Below are positions 8,731-18,578 of a stretch of 64,000 nucleotides of DNA, piece after piece (within the stretch, counting starts at the first letter, position 1; each line of letters begins with the position of its first letter). This stretch comes from Asticcacaulis sp. ZE23SCel15 (GTDB lineage: Bacteria; Pseudomonadota; Alphaproteobacteria; Caulobacterales; Caulobacteraceae): NCBI RefSeq assembly GCF_030505395.1, contig NZ_CP130044.1, positions 3,209,001 through 3,273,000 on the forward strand. The letters are read 5' to 3'. Under the pieces are notes generated by a model. It was not told the DNA's origin. It worked only from the letters and a program-made list of their open reading frames with translations, and did not search any database. A program made the translations under genes and the position numbers.

Positions 8731-10119
8731 TCAGGCGGCCTTAGAGGCTTTTTGCTTGAGGCTGTGCATACGCTCGGCCACAAGGAACGACAACTCCAGC
8801 GCCTGATCGGCATTGAGCCGCGGATCGCAGTGGGTGTGGTAGCGGTCGCCCAGATCTTCTTCCGACAGGGCAAAGGCACCGCCGGTACACTCGGTGACGT
8901 TCTGACCCGTCATTTCCAGATGTAGGCCACCCGGATGAACGCCCTCAGCCGCCGCCACATCGATGAAGGAGCGGACTTCCGACAGAATGCGATCAAACGG
9001 ACGGGTCTTATAGCCATTATTGGCCTTAACGACATTGCCGTGCATCGGGTCAATCGACCAGACCACTGGCACGCCGTGGGCCTTGGTAGCCGCCATCAGG
9101 CGCGGCAGGCGGTCGCCGACCTTATCCGAACCGAACCGGCCAATCAGGGTCAGGCGGCCCGGAATGGCTTCGGGGCTGAGGGCATCGATCAGACGCTTAA
9201 GGTCATCAGGCTCCATCGTCGGGCCACATTTGACACCGATCGGGTTCTTGATGCCCTTCATGTAGTGGACGTGGGCGCCGTCCAGTTGGCGGGTGCGCTC
9301 ACCGATCCACAGCATGTGGGCCGACGTGTCGTACCAGTCGCCGGAGGTCGAATCGACGCGTGTCATGGCCTGCTCATAGTTCAGCAGCAAGGCTTCGTGC
9401 GAGGTGAAGAAATCGACCTGACGGATTTCCTGTGCCTTTTCCGATGTGATGCCGATGGCCGACATGAACGACAGGGTTTCACTGATCTTATCGGCCAGTT
9501 CGCGGTAACGCTCACCCTGCGGAGACCCCGAAACAAAGCCAAGCGTCCACTTGTGAATATTGTAGAGGTCGGCATAGCCGCCCGTTGCAAAGGCGCGCAG
9601 CAGGTTAAGGGTCGCCGACGACTGATGGTACGCCTTTAACAATCTTTGCGGATCGGGCAGACGCGCTTCGGGTGTGAACTCCATGCCGTTGATGTTGTCA
9701 CCGCGGTAAGACGGCAAGGTCACATCGCCGATGGTTTCAATCGACGACGAGCGCGGCTTACCAAACTGACCGGCGATACGACCAAGTTTAACCACCGGCT
9801 TACCACCGGCGAAGGTCAGCACGACCGCCATTTGCAGGATCAAACGGAAGGTGTCACGGATATTGTCGGCGGAAAACTCCTTAAAGCTTTCGGCGCAATC
9901 GCCCCCTTGCAGCAGGAAGGCCTCACCGGCCGCGACCTTACCCAGATGCGAGGTCAGGCGACGGGCCTCACCGGCAAACACCAGCGGCGGCAGGGTGCTG
10001 AGTTCGGCCTCCACAGCCGAAAGTGCCGCCTGATCCGGGTAGTCGTCCGGGATGTGAAGGGCGGGATGCGACCGCCAGCTTTGGGGAGACCAGTTCTTTA
10101 CCATATCCAACACTTTCAT
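8731..10119 (-). CDS. 3-deoxy-7-phosphoheptulonate synthase, class II
   Basis: This enzyme makes DAHP from phosphoenolpyruvate and erythrose 4-phosphate, the entry step of the shikimate pathway. It is the plant/actinobacterial class II type: QGGDCAESF at residues 71-79 carries the metal-binding Cys75, and [29 protein letters not shown] and [14 protein letters not shown] complete the active site. The length of 462 residues is typical. The start ATG at 10119 has an AAGGGG about 8 bases upstream. I looked for an aromatic leader peptide in the 5' region and did not find a convincing one. A clear terminator ends the unit. Confidence 0.95.
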   Translation of the reverse strand: MKVLDMVKNWSPQSWRSHPALHIPDDYPDQAALSAVEAELSTLPPLVFAGEARRLTSHLGKVAAGEAFLLQGGDCAESFKEFSADNIRDTFRLILQMAVVLTFAGGKPVVKLGRIAGQFGKPRSSSIETIGDVTLPSYRGDNINGMEFTPEARLPDPQRLLKAYHQSSATLNLLRAFATGGYADLYNIHKWTLGFVSGSPQGERYRELADKISETLSFMSAIGITSEKAQEIRQVDFFTSHEALLLNYEQAMTRVDSTSGDWYDTSAHMLWIGERTRQLDGAHVHYMKGIKNPIGVKCGPTMEPDDLKRLIDALSPEAIPGRLTLIGRFGSDKVGDRLPRLMAATKAHGVPVVWSIDPMHGNVVKANNGYKTRPFDRILSEVRSFIDVAAAEGVHPGGLHLEMTGQNVTECTGGAFALSEEDLGDRYHTHCDPRLNADQALELSFLVAERMHSLKQKASKAA

Positions 10120-10274
10120 GAAAATGTGCCCCTTGCGGCGAACCTTTTCATTTGTATTACGCTTAAAGAAAAAATATCCAGCGTCATGCCGGATGTTGTT
10201 TGAGAATTGCCGTATCCGTCTTTATGTATAACATCCGAACTTTAGCGAAGCAAATGTTCAGTAAAGTCAAATGT

Positions 10275-11600
10275 TTATAGTTTATTTTGATACATTATCA
10301 CCTGTAACGACGCTTTTTGCGCCATCAGGGCAATAAATACCGACATAGCCGCCAGCGCCAGAAACCATTCCTGCCACAGGCCAAAGCTCAGAAAAGCAAA
10401 GACAAAAAACGCCGTCATCGTCGCCAGCATATAGGGCTTAGGGTCGGTCCATAACAGGTGATCCGGGCTAATTATTTGCGCATCAGGTGCTTTACCGACA
10501 CGGCGGATGCTGACCAGCCACAGAACCGCTATCAGTACCAGCCCGACATAGCCCAGTTCAAGTGCTGCCTGAACCGGCATATTATGGGGGTGCAGCGGAA
10601 TGTGCGGGCTGAACATGCGGCTGGTATCAAAACCCCAGCCCATCAGCGGCTTTTCAAACAGGCGGTTGGCGGCATATTCCCAGATTTCAACCCGCGCCAG
10701 CCACGACGGCGGGAGGTAATTTTTCAAGGCGATCAGCCAGCCCTGCTCATGGGCAAACTTGATCAACAGTGGGAAGCCTAAAATCACGCCATAGACCATA
10801 ATGGCGATGTATTTTTCGATACCAACACCACGCAGGGTCGACCAACGGCGGGTGATCAAAAAGACAAGGGCTGAGGCTACCAGCGCCAGGGTCGGCGCAT
10901 TAGCCCCTGTAAAAAACGGCGCAATCGCGACGGATGCCGTCAGTAAAACGCGCGGCAGATTGGCGCCGGTCTGGTTGAAATATAGCATCATGGGCCAGTA
11001 GATCATCATCAGGCCATAGCTCATCAACGAGATCTTGACGACCGCCAGATCAGGCCGGATCGGCATGCCCAAGGCTTCGGCCAGTGCCATATAAACCCGC
11101 GCCTGCGTTAGGGCTTCAAATAGCGCCAGTCCCGCCAGAAACAACGCCCCCCATGTGAACCCCTTCATCAGACTTTGAGCATCCGGCAGGGACAGGCGAA
11201 ACCCGGCAATCACTACCGGTACATAACACACGGCCTGCAAACACGCCTTAAGCCAGACCAGCTTTTCATAGGTTTCATAGTCCGAAAAGTCGGCCCCTTC
11301 GGGCACGGACGCCCGATATAAAATCCATATCAGAGCCAGACCCAGGGCGATCACAGGCCCAAGGATCACCCCGGCATGTCGCCACAAACCGATGCAGAGC
11401 AAACCCGCAAAGGTCGCCGGCAGGATATAGCCCAAGGGCGAGACAAAAGTGCATAACAGAAATAGCGCCAGCATCCCACCCAACACGATGCGCATATAAA
11501 GGCTGGGTTTCAGACCCGTCACGGCTGCCGCCGGTGCGACCGCCTCTGCGCTTGGCGGGCGCAGCTCCATATCAATGGGGGTCAGGGCCTGTAACTTCAT
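10275..11600 (-). CDS. O-antigen ligase / Wzy-type polymerase family protein
   Basis: This is a polytopic inner-membrane protein with about 10-12 helices and a large periplasmic loop containing HPHN at residues 337-340, the hallmark of the Wzy_C/O-antigen ligase family, preceded by LMGWGFDTSR. Such proteins join or polymerise undecaprenyl-linked glycans outside the membrane. At 441 residues the size fits. The gene starts 4 bases after gor and is the last of the glmU-rpiA-gor operon, an unusual place for a ligase since no glycosyltransferases are adjacent. Ligase versus polymerase cannot be decided. Confidence 0.82.
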   Translation of the reverse strand: MKLQALTPIDMELRPPSAEAVAPAAAVTGLKPSLYMRIVLGGMLALFLLCTFVSPLGYILPATFAGLLCIGLWRHAGVILGPVIALGLALIWILYRASVPEGADFSDYETYEKLVWLKACLQAVCYVPVVIAGFRLSLPDAQSLMKGFTWGALFLAGLALFEALTQARVYMALAEALGMPIRPDLAVVKISLMSYGLMMIYWPMMLYFNQTGANLPRVLLTASVAIAPFFTGANAPTLALVASALVFLITRRWSTLRGVGIEKYIAIMVYGVILGFPLLIKFAHEQGWLIALKNYLPPSWLARVEIWEYAANRLFEKPLMGWGFDTSRMFSPHIPLHPHNMPVQAALELGYVGLVLIAVLWLVSIRRVGKAPDAQIISPDHLLWTDPKPYMLATMTAFFVFAFLSFGLWQEWFLALAAMSVFIALMAQKASLQVIMYQNKL

Positions 11601-11604
11601 GAGG

Positions 11605-12978
11605 TCAGACCCGTTTGTCCTTTAAGGTCACAAATTCCTCCGCAGCCGTCGGGTGCACCGCACAGGTCGCGTCCCACTGCGCCTTGGTCAGGCGCGCCTT
11701 GACGGCAATACCGGCCATCTGAATGATTTCGGCAGAATCGACGCCGACCATGTGGCATCCTAACACCACATCTGAGCCTTGCTCAACGATCAGTTTCATC
11801 AGCACGCGGGTTTCACCGCCGATGAAGGTCGTTTTCATCGCCCTGAAACGGGTGGTGTAGATATCGAATTTGATACCGGCCTCAATCGCCTGCTGTTCGC
11901 TTAAGCCAACCGTGCCGATCTGCGGCTGTGAAAACACCGCCGTCGGGATATTTTCGTAATCATAGGTCGTGGGATTATTCTTAAACGCAGTTTCAACAAA
12001 GGCCACGGCTTCGCGGATGGCCACCGGCGTCAGGTTCATGCGGTTGGTAACGTCGCCTACCGCCCAGATATGATCGACGCAGGTGCGCGAATAGTCATCG
12101 ACCTTAATTGCCCCGTGCAGTTCTATCTCACAGCCCGCGGCCTCAAGATTAAGGCCTTCGGTTTTGGGCTTGCGCCCGGAGGCATAGAGCACCTGATCAG
12201 CCATCAAATCTATGTCCGTATTGAGATGCACACGTATGCCATCGGGTGTTTTCTCAAGCTTTACCGGATCGGCGCGGGTAAGGATTTTGATACCGCGCGC
12301 CTGCATCTCCATCGCCAGATGGTCGCGCACCTCATCGTCAAAGCCACGCAGGATCTGCTCACCACGATAGACCAGGGTGACATCGACCCCAAGGCCGTTC
12401 AGCACACCGGCAAACTCAACCGAAATATAGCCCCCACCGACGATGATCACCGATTTTGGTAGTTCGGCCAGGTTGAACACTTCGTTCGAGGAAATCGCAT
12501 ATTCCTGAACGCCCTCGATATGGCGCGGCAGGAACGGCCACCCACCGACCGCGATCAGGATGGTTTTGGCCGTCACCTCGTAGGGGGCCGAGCCATCACT
12601 GGGGGTCAGGGTCAGGGTATGCGGGTCTTTGAACGCGGCATGGGCCGAGATAATCTCGACACCATTGCGCGTAAGGTTACCAGCATAGGCCTGCGACAAG
12701 CGGGTCAATTCTTTTTCGTTTGAGGCTTTGAAAGCGCTCCAGTCAAATTTCGCCTCACCGAGGTCCCAGCCAAACCCACGCGCATATTTTAGCTGTTCCG
12801 GCACTTCGGAGGCATAGACCATGAATTTTTTGGGCACGCAGCCGCGCAGGACGCAGGTGCCACCGGGCCGGTCTTCTTCGGCAATCGCGACCTTAAGGCC
12901 CAGATTGGCCGACAGGCGGGCCGCGCGGACACCACCGGAGCCTGCGCCGATCACAAACAAATCATAGTCGTAAGTCAT
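11605..12978 (-). CDS. gor: Glutathione-disulfide reductase
   Basis: This is an NADPH- and FAD-dependent disulfide reductase that regenerates glutathione. FAD-binding GAGSGG is at residues 11-16, the redox pair C42/C47 sits in GTCVLRGCVPKK, an NADPH-binding GGGYISVEFAG is mid-protein, and H442/E447 in the HPTAAEE motif complete the catalytic dyad. The length of 457 residues fits. The start overlaps the stop of the upstream hypothetical gene by four bases (ATGA), which suggests translational coupling. Confidence 0.95.
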   Translation of the reverse strand: MTYDYDLFVIGAGSGGVRAARLSANLGLKVAIAEEDRPGGTCVLRGCVPKKFMVYASEVPEQLKYARGFGWDLGEAKFDWSAFKASNEKELTRLSQAYAGNLTRNGVEIISAHAAFKDPHTLTLTPSDGSAPYEVTAKTILIAVGGWPFLPRHIEGVQEYAISSNEVFNLAELPKSVIIVGGGYISVEFAGVLNGLGVDVTLVYRGEQILRGFDDEVRDHLAMEMQARGIKILTRADPVKLEKTPDGIRVHLNTDIDLMADQVLYASGRKPKTEGLNLEAAGCEIELHGAIKVDDYSRTCVDHIWAVGDVTNRMNLTPVAIREAVAFVETAFKNNPTTYDYENIPTAVFSQPQIGTVGLSEQQAIEAGIKFDIYTTRFRAMKTTFIGGETRVLMKLIVEQGSDVVLGCHMVGVDSAEIIQMAGIAVKARLTKAQWDATCAVHPTAAEEFVTLKDKRV

Positions 12979-13337
12979 TTTTTTCTCACAAAAGTGCGCA
13001 CGCCCGGCGAACCTACCGACTGAGCCAGCGCCTCATCAATCTGCCAGCCATTGGCCCGCAACCAGTCGATCGCGTCACTAAAACCCCGCGCAGTGGCGCT
13101 CAGGGCAATCTCGCCCTCGCCTGAAAACAGCATGATACTGCGTAAATGCACCGCGTCTTTGGCGGTGAAAAATGTTTTCAGAAATGTTTTTTCAAGAAGC
13201 TTCGGGGCCTTGGCGGTGTCGTGCATCAGCACGCATTTCTCCAGCCCGCCTTTCGAGACATGAAAGCGCGCCTGTTTGCCCTCAAACACCGTCAGATCGC
13301 CGTCACAGACGATTTTATATTTCGAGAACAGGGACAA
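12975..13337 (-). CDS. Conserved hypothetical protein between rpiA and gor
   Basis: I do not recognise this 120-residue protein. It is soluble, with no signal peptide and no obvious motif; the composition is mixed alpha/beta, with one Cys at 10 or 11 and one near 35. It lies 12 bases after rpiA and overlaps gor by four bases, so it is almost certainly co-translated with glutathione reductase. A role linked to thiol metabolism is possible only by context. Confidence 0.7.
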   Translation of the reverse strand: MSLFSKYKIVCDGDLTVFEGKQARFHVSKGGLEKCVLMHDTAKAPKLLEKTFLKTFFTAKDAVHLRSIMLFSGEGEIALSATARGFSDAIDWLRANGWQIDEALAQSVGSPGVRTFVRKK

Positions 13338-13349
13338 ACACTTAGCTCC

Positions 13350-14042
13350 TTAAGGTTCAAGCACTTTCACGCCATCATCCGTCCCCAGCAGTGCAAATTC
13401 GGCCAGATCAAGGAACAGGCCATGATCAACCACGCCGGTCGTGGCTTTTAACGCGGCGGCCAGTCCCGTGGGGTCAAAAATCTGCCCGCACGGTACATCA
13501 AAAATAAGGTTCGAACCGTCAGTTATAAAGGGCTTACCGTCTTTTTTACGTAATGTCGGCACTTTCTGGATCTCAAATTCCGCCAACACATCACAAATCC
13601 GGTTGACCGTACCCTTATAGGCAAAGGGTTCAACCTCGATCGGCAGGGCAAAAGCACCTAAGGTCTTCACGTGCTTGGCGGCATCGGCAATAACGATACA
13701 GGTCTTGGCCTGCTCCCAGATCAGCTTTTCGCGCAGCAGCGCCCCGCCCCCGCCTTTGATCAGCGCCAGTCCCGGCCCGATTTCATCGGCCCCATCGACA
13801 CACAGATCCAGCGATCCGACATCATTGATATCAAGAATGGTCAGCCCCAGAGACTGCGCCAAGTTCGTTGTCTGCACTGAGGTCGAGACCAGCGTCAATT
13901 TCATACCGGCCTTGACTTTATCGGCAATCGCCTTGACGAAATGCGCGGCGGTGGAGCCTGTGCCCAGCCCCACCTTCATGCCGTCCTTGACATAGGCGAT
14001 GGCGGCAAGGCCCGATTGTTCTTTTTGCGTTTCGGCTGACAT
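13350..14042 (-). CDS. rpiA: Ribose-5-phosphate isomerase A
   Basis: This enzyme interconverts ribose 5-phosphate and ribulose 5-phosphate in the pentose phosphate pathway. Family motifs are intact: GLGTGSTA at residues 25-32, DGADE at 83-87 and KGGGGALLREK at 96-106, which include the catalytic acid and the lysine. The length of 230 residues is standard. It lies 8 bases downstream of glmU and 12 bases before the hypothetical gene. The pentose phosphate pathway feeds NADPH to the co-transcribed glutathione reductase, a plausible reason for the arrangement. Confidence 0.96.
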   Translation of the reverse strand: MSAETQKEQSGLAAIAYVKDGMKVGLGTGSTAAHFVKAIADKVKAGMKLTLVSTSVQTTNLAQSLGLTILDINDVGSLDLCVDGADEIGPGLALIKGGGGALLREKLIWEQAKTCIVIADAAKHVKTLGAFALPIEVEPFAYKGTVNRICDVLAEFEIQKVPTLRKKDGKPFITDGSNLIFDVPCGQIFDPTGLAAALKATTGVVDHGLFLDLAEFALLGTDDGVKVLEP

Positions 14043-14050
14043 GGGCTTCC

Positions 14051-15427
14051 CTACTTTTTGCTGGTTTTTTCAGCGGATTTGACGGCTCGGAAATTAGCGG
14101 CCCAGCCCGGTTTTTCAGACTGACGCGAGCGGGCAAAGGCCAGAGCGTCGGCACTGACGTCTTCGGTGATCACCGAGCCTGACCCGATCAAGGCCCCGGC
14201 ACCTATGGTCACGGGGGCGACCAGTGACGAATTGGAGCCGATAAACGCGCCGTCGCCAATAATGGTCTTATGCTTGAAGAAGCCATCATAGTTACAGAAA
14301 ATCGTCCCCGCGCCGATATTGACCTTAGCGCCGACCGCACCATCGCCCAGATAGGCCAGATGGTTGGCCTTGGCGCCATCACCGACGGTGACGTTCTTGA
14401 CCTCAACAAAGTTGCCGATATGCACGTCCTTGCCCAGCACGGCCCCCGGCCGCAAACGGGCATAGGGCCCGACCAGCGCGCCTTCGCCGACGACCGCCCC
14501 TTCAAGATGGCTAAACGCCCGAATAATGGCACCGGTATGCACCACTACCCCGTCACCAAAGACAACATTGGGTTCAATCGTGACACCCGGCGCAACCTTT
14601 GTATCCGACGAAAACCAAATCGTATCGGGCGCAGTCATGGTCACCCCATCGCGCAAGAATTTCTGCCGCGTGCGGGCCTGCCAGACCTGCTCCATAACCG
14701 CCAGTTCGCCCTGAGCATTGACGCCGCCGACATCCTGTTCGGACGCAAAGGTCACCTGCGGCATCAGATCACGCTTGCGCGCCAGTGCCACCACATCGGT
14801 CAGGTAATATTCGCCCTTGGCATTATCGTTGGTGACCTCAGCCAGCAGCGAAAACAGCAATTCACGGTCGCAGGCCAGCACACCCGAATTACAGGCGGAA
14901 ATGGCCAACTGCTCCTTATTGGCCTCCTTGGCTTCGACGATGGCGTATAGATTATGGTTCTGAGAAATCACCAACCGCCCATAGGCGCCGGGATCAGCCG
15001 CCTCAAAGCCCAGCACGACCATCTCAGTCGTTTGCGCCATTTCAAACACCGGCAGCAGCACCTCAGCCGACATCAGCGGGCAGTCGGCATAGGTGACAAT
15101 CACCTGACCTTCGAAATCAGCCAGCACATCCCGCGCCGCTAAAACCGCGTGCCCCGTCCCCAGCGGTGGGTCTTGGACAACCACGTTCTGAGCCCCCACC
15201 CGCGCACGGGCGGCGATCCCCACCGACGGGCTGTGGTTACCGACCACCACAACCACCCGGTCACAGCCCAAATCAAAGGCCGCATCAATGGCGCGGTCGA
15301 GCATAGTGCGACCACCGACCTTATGCAAAACCTTGGGCAAGGGCGATTTCATGCGCGTCCCCTGACCCGCCGCTAAAATCACCGCAGCCCGTTTGATGGT
15401 GGAATCTAAGCTCATATCGCAACTCAT
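14051..15427 (-). CDS. glmU: Bifunctional UDP-GlcNAc pyrophosphorylase / GlcN-1-P acetyltransferase
   Basis: This enzyme makes UDP-N-acetylglucosamine for peptidoglycan and lipid A. The N-terminal uridyltransferase domain has LAAGQGTRM at residues 18-26 and PKVLHKVGG just after. The C-terminal left-handed beta-helix has hexapeptide repeats and the [20 protein letters not shown] stretch. The length of 458 residues is normal. Start ATG 15427 is kept because AAGG lies about 10 bases upstream; ATG 15415 has no ribosome site. It is the first gene of a five-gene minus-strand operon. Confidence 0.95.
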   Translation of the reverse strand: MSCDMSLDSTIKRAAVILAAGQGTRMKSPLPKVLHKVGGRTMLDRAIDAAFDLGCDRVVVVVGNHSPSVGIAARARVGAQNVVVQDPPLGTGHAVLAARDVLADFEGQVIVTYADCPLMSAEVLLPVFEMAQTTEMVVLGFEAADPGAYGRLVISQNHNLYAIVEAKEANKEQLAISACNSGVLACDRELLFSLLAEVTNDNAKGEYYLTDVVALARKRDLMPQVTFASEQDVGGVNAQGELAVMEQVWQARTRQKFLRDGVTMTAPDTIWFSSDTKVAPGVTIEPNVVFGDGVVVHTGAIIRAFSHLEGAVVGEGALVGPYARLRPGAVLGKDVHIGNFVEVKNVTVGDGAKANHLAYLGDGAVGAKVNIGAGTIFCNYDGFFKHKTIIGDGAFIGSNSSLVAPVTIGAGALIGSGSVITEDVSADALAFARSRQSEKPGWAANFRAVKSAEKTSKK

Positions 15428-15492
15428 CTGTTGCAGCCTTACCGGATTTAGCCCAAAGCAAGGTCAAACACCATTACCTGACAAGTCATTAT

Positions 15493-16179
15493 ATGCCTGC
15501 CCTGCCCGATTTACGCGATTATTGTCTGGCCTTCGATCTGGACGGAACCCTTGTGGATACCGCCCCAGACATCATCGGCACGCTGAATGACATCTTGAAA
15601 GAACACGGCGCGGACCCGTTCCCGACGGAGGCGGCGCGCGCACTGGTCGGCAAGGGTGCGCGTTCATTGATCCAGCGCGGATTTGCCGCCGCGGGCTTAT
15701 CTCTGACACCTGAACAGGAAGACGCGATGGTGCCGCACTTTCTGGCGCTTTACCGGGAACGCATCGACCATGAAAGCCAGCCGTTTGACGGTGTTTTTGA
15801 GGCGCTGGACACCCTTCGCACGGCGGGTGCGCATCTGGCCGTCTGCACCAATAAGCCCTATGATTTGTCAGTGTTGCTGCTGACCCGCCTTGGGATGATT
15901 GAGCATTTCAAAACCGTGGTCGGTGCCGACAGCGTAGCCAATAAAAAACCCGACCCGGAACACCTCAAGGCCTGCACCGATTTTGTGGGCTTACACCTCA
16001 ACCAGTCCATGCTGATCGGGGATTCAGGGACCGATTTTCTAACCGCGCGCAATGCCGGCGTGCCGTCGATACTAGTCAGCTTTGGCTATAACGACACGCC
16101 GGTGGCCGATCTTAAGCCCGACCGGCTTATCCACCATTTCCGCGAACTGCCCGATGCGGTCGCCGCCTGCCTGAGATAA
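15493..16179 (+). CDS. gph: Phosphoglycolate phosphatase (HAD family)
   Basis: This cytoplasmic phosphatase removes phosphate from 2-phosphoglycolate formed by DNA repair or oxygenase side reactions. HAD motif I FDLDGTLVDT (D15, D17), motif II TNKP and motif IV GDSGTDFLTARNAG are all present, with an alpha-helical cap between. The length of 228 residues fits Gph. Related HAD phosphatases with other substrates are possible. It diverges from glmU with 65 bases between the starts and is followed by tRNA-Val. Confidence 0.85.
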   Translation: MPALPDLRDYCLAFDLDGTLVDTAPDIIGTLNDILKEHGADPFPTEAARALVGKGARSLIQRGFAAAGLSLTPEQEDAMVPHFLALYRERIDHESQPFDGVFEALDTLRTAGAHLAVCTNKPYDLSVLLLTRLGMIEHFKTVVGADSVANKKPDPEHLKACTDFVGLHLNQSMLIGDSGTDFLTARNAGVPSILVSFGYNDTPVADLKPDRLIHHFRELPDAVAACLR

Positions 16180-16234
16180 AAGACTTGTCACCGGCGTTTT
16201 GAGCAGTTAAAGCACCGCTCCTCGCAATTGGTTC

Positions 16235-16309
16235 GGACTCGTAGCTCAGCGGGAGAGCATTCGCTTCACACGCGAAGGGTCACAGGTTCAATCCCTGTCG
16301 GGTCCACCA
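16235..16309 (+). tRNA. tRNA-Val (anticodon CAC)
   Basis: A complete cloverleaf of 75 bases including the encoded CCA end. The acceptor stem GGACTCG pairs with CGGGTCC (one T-G wobble), the D arm is GCTC/GAGC, the anticodon stem TTCGC/GCGAA encloses loop TTCACAC with anticodon CAC, and the T loop is GTTCAATC. CAC reads the valine codon GTG. Confidence 0.96.
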
Positions 16310-16324
16310 AAGCTATTTTCACTC

Positions 16325-16355
16325 CAAAGTCCTTCGCTTCGCTCAGTGTACTTTG
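16325..16355. repeat. Weak inverted repeat after tRNA-Val
   Basis: CAAAGT (16325-16330) and ACTTTG (16350-16355) can pair across a GC-containing loop, about 15 bases after the tRNA. It may help end tRNA transcription or processing; no T-run is present. Confidence 0.3.
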
Positions 16356-16426
16356 TCGTGTAGTCGACATTGAAACCCTATGCCGTAGACCGCATCTTAA
16401 GGTGAATAATCTTAGGAGGCTTGCCA

Positions 16427-16690
16427 ATGCCAAACGCATCAAATGTTATCGATAATACCGCCGAAAGCCGCTTTGAATTGTCGGTTGAGGGCGAAATCGC
16501 CTATGCTGATTATCATGTCACCGGCGACACGCTTTATATCGACTATGTATTTGCCCCGGATGCCTTGCGCGGTACGGGCGCGGCGGGGAAGCTGATGCAA
16601 GGGCTGGTCGATACCGTAAGCGACCGTCCGCAAAAAATCGTGCCTATCTGCGGATACGCCGTCGCGTGGCTGAAACGCCACCGGCTTTGA
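16427..16690 (+). CDS. Small GNAT-like N-acetyltransferase
   Basis: This 87-residue protein resembles the short YidJ/Gtn10-type acetyltransferases (N-acetyltransferase COG2388-like): IAYADYHVTGDTLYIDYVF, then a P-loop-like ALRGTGAAGKLMQGLVD that would bind acetyl-CoA, then a C-terminal ICGYAVAWLKRH. The ATG at 16427 is chosen because AGGAGG at 16414-16419 lies 7 bases upstream; the in-frame TTG at 16421 is too close to it. The target is unknown. Confidence 0.82.
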   Translation: MPNASNVIDNTAESRFELSVEGEIAYADYHVTGDTLYIDYVFAPDALRGTGAAGKLMQGLVDTVSDRPQKIVPICGYAVAWLKRHRL

Positions 16691-16868
16691 TTTTTAGCGT
16701 AATATGGGTGCGAAAAACCTCTAACACCTTTTCGCGCATCGTTTTAACGGCAAACACTTACCACGCAAGGTTTTGAAGCCTCTTTAAGTCCTTTTGGTTA
16801 ACCCTATAGTTACCACTGCGACCGATAGTCGCAGCATAGGTGAATCGTTTGATTATAAGGGACTCCGC

Positions 16869-18578
16869 GTGGCCAAAATTCTGTCGTCGCTCAAAGGTCG
16901 CATCCTGAGCGCAGTGTTTGTGTGTATCGCCGCCGCCGTCGTGGTCACAGCCTTGCTCGATTTCGTGGCCATGAAAGGCCGACTTGATGATCAGGTTCGC
17001 CAGCAACTGGAGTGGTCCTTAAGGGTCGCGGCCGATAAATATGCCGCCGTAGCGCCCGGCACACAAGTTGACACAAATGACGCCGGGATTGTTCAGGCGG
17101 TGCGCGCCGACAGCATCCCTGACTTCGCCGACAACAGTCTGGTCGATGAAATTGGGCAGATCAATAACGGCTATGTGACGGTTTTCAAAGCTGATGACGC
17201 CGCGGCCGATTTCGTGCGCCTGACCACCAATGTCATCAAACCCGACGGCGCCCGCGCGGTCGGCACCCCCTTGGGCAAGGACAGTGCCGCCTTCCCCGCC
17301 GTGTCTGAGGGTAAACCCTTTTTCGGTGTCGCCGCCATTGTCGGTGAAAAATACCAGACCGCCTACACGCCGGTCATCAATGCTGAGGGTAAGGTCATCG
17401 GCATTATCTTTGTCGGCGCGGCCAAGGTTGCCGATCTCAATGCCGCTCTGATCGGGCAAGCCCTGAAACTCGCGGGCATGGCGGTGATTATGCTGCTTGT
17501 GTCCTCCTTCGTGGTCTATAGCCTGTTGTCGAAAGAGCTGAAAAAGATCGATAAAATATCAAACGCCGCCCGCGATATCGCTCAGGGTCAACTGGATCGC
17601 GACATCCCGCATCAAAATGACAGCGACGAAATCGGCCTGATCGGGCGCGCGATTGCTAATCTTCGCGACGCAGCCCGTGAGCGCGAAACCCTGCGCGAAC
17701 AACAGGCCATTGAGGCCGCTCAGGCGCTCGCCCGTCGTGACAGTACCCAAACCGGCGTAGCCACATTTCTGAAAACCACACGCAGTCTGTTTGATATTTT
17801 AAGCAGTGATGTTCGTGCGCTTAGCCAGCTCTCCGGCGATATGCAATCCAGCGCCACAGACACGGAAAAATCAACGGGGGCCGCAGCCCACACCAGCGAT
17901 GAAGCGTCGCGCACCGTCGCCCATGTGGCCGAAGCCTCCCAGACCCTGGCGCGCGCGGTCGATGAAGTCTCAGCCTCGGTTCAAAGCACGTCCGAAGCCC
18001 TGCACAAGGCGACGGTCGAAGGCGATGCCGCCACGGTCAAGGTTGCCCAACTGGCCAATGCGGCTGAAAAAATCGATGATGTGGTGCGCCTGATCCGCCA
18101 GATTGCGGCCCAGACCAACCTGCTGGCCCTCAATGCCACTATTGAGGCCGCCCGCGCCGGTGAGGCTGGCAAAGGTTTTGCCGTCGTCGCCACCGAAGTC
18201 AAATCTCTGGCCAACCAGACCGCCAAGGCGACTGAGGACATCGTGGCCCAGATCAGCGAAATCCAGACCGCCACCCACGACACGGTTGACGCCATCACCA
18301 ACATCACGGCGGTGCTGGGTGAGGTGCAAAACCTGGCTTCGGCCATGTCAGGTGCCGTCGCGGACCAAAGCGTATCATCTTCGGCCATTTCCGATGGCGC
18401 AGCGTCGGCCGCCCGCAGTGCCGATGATACCCGTCAGGCCGTGGTCAGCGCGTCTGAGCGCGTCGCCGCTTCACGCCAAACCGCACAGGATTTAGCTACC
18501 GCCGCCGATCGTGTATCCGGAGCCCTGTCGCGCCTGTCGGATGCGGTCGAAACCTTCGCGTCTGACCGGGCCGCTTAA
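16869..18578 (+). CDS. Methyl-accepting chemotaxis protein with periplasmic Cache domain
   Basis: This transmembrane receptor controls CheA. From the GTG at 16869 (AAGGGA six bases upstream) it has TM1 at about 10-34, a periplasmic single-Cache-like domain to about 197 with the closing pattern [20 protein letters not shown]2 at about 200-222, a HAMP segment, and the signalling hairpin whose tip [20 protein letters not shown] lies near 410. No CheR-binding pentapeptide ends the protein. The in-frame start at 16794 would add 25 residues ahead of TM1 and lacks a ribosome site. The ligand is probably a small organic acid, by family only. It overlaps the convergent antiporter stop by 4 bases. Confidence 0.9.
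   Translation: MAKILSSLKGRILSAVFVCIAAAVVVTALLDFVAMKGRLDDQVRQQLEWSLRVAADKYAAVAPGTQVDTNDAGIVQAVRADSIPDFADNSLVDEIGQINNGYVTVFKADDAAADFVRLTTNVIKPDGARAVGTPLGKDSAAFPAVSEGKPFFGVAAIVGEKYQTAYTPVINAEGKVIGIIFVGAAKVADLNAALIGQALKLAGMAVIMLLVSSFVVYSLLSKELKKIDKISNAARDIAQGQLDRDIPHQNDSDEIGLIGRAIANLRDAARERETLREQQAIEAAQALARRDSTQTGVATFLKTTRSLFDILSSDVRALSQLSGDMQSSATDTEKSTGAAAHTSDEASRTVAHVAEASQTLARAVDEVSASVQSTSEALHKATVEGDAATVKVAQLANAAEKIDDVVRLIRQIAAQTNLLALNATIEAARAGEAGKGFAVVATEVKSLANQTAKATEDIVAQISEIQTATHDTVDAITNITAVLGEVQNLASAMSGAVADQSVSSSAISDGAASAARSADDTRQAVVSASERVAASRQTAQDLATAADRVSGALSRLSDAVETFASDRAA

Noticed and set aside
8935-9639. 234-codon open frame antisense to DAHP synthase
   Set aside because: Shadow frame opposite a highly conserved enzyme; no independent support.
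10120-10274. Aromatic amino-acid leader peptide upstream of DAHP synthase
   Set aside because: A short frame exists but is not rich in Phe, Tyr or Trp codons and no competing stems were seen.
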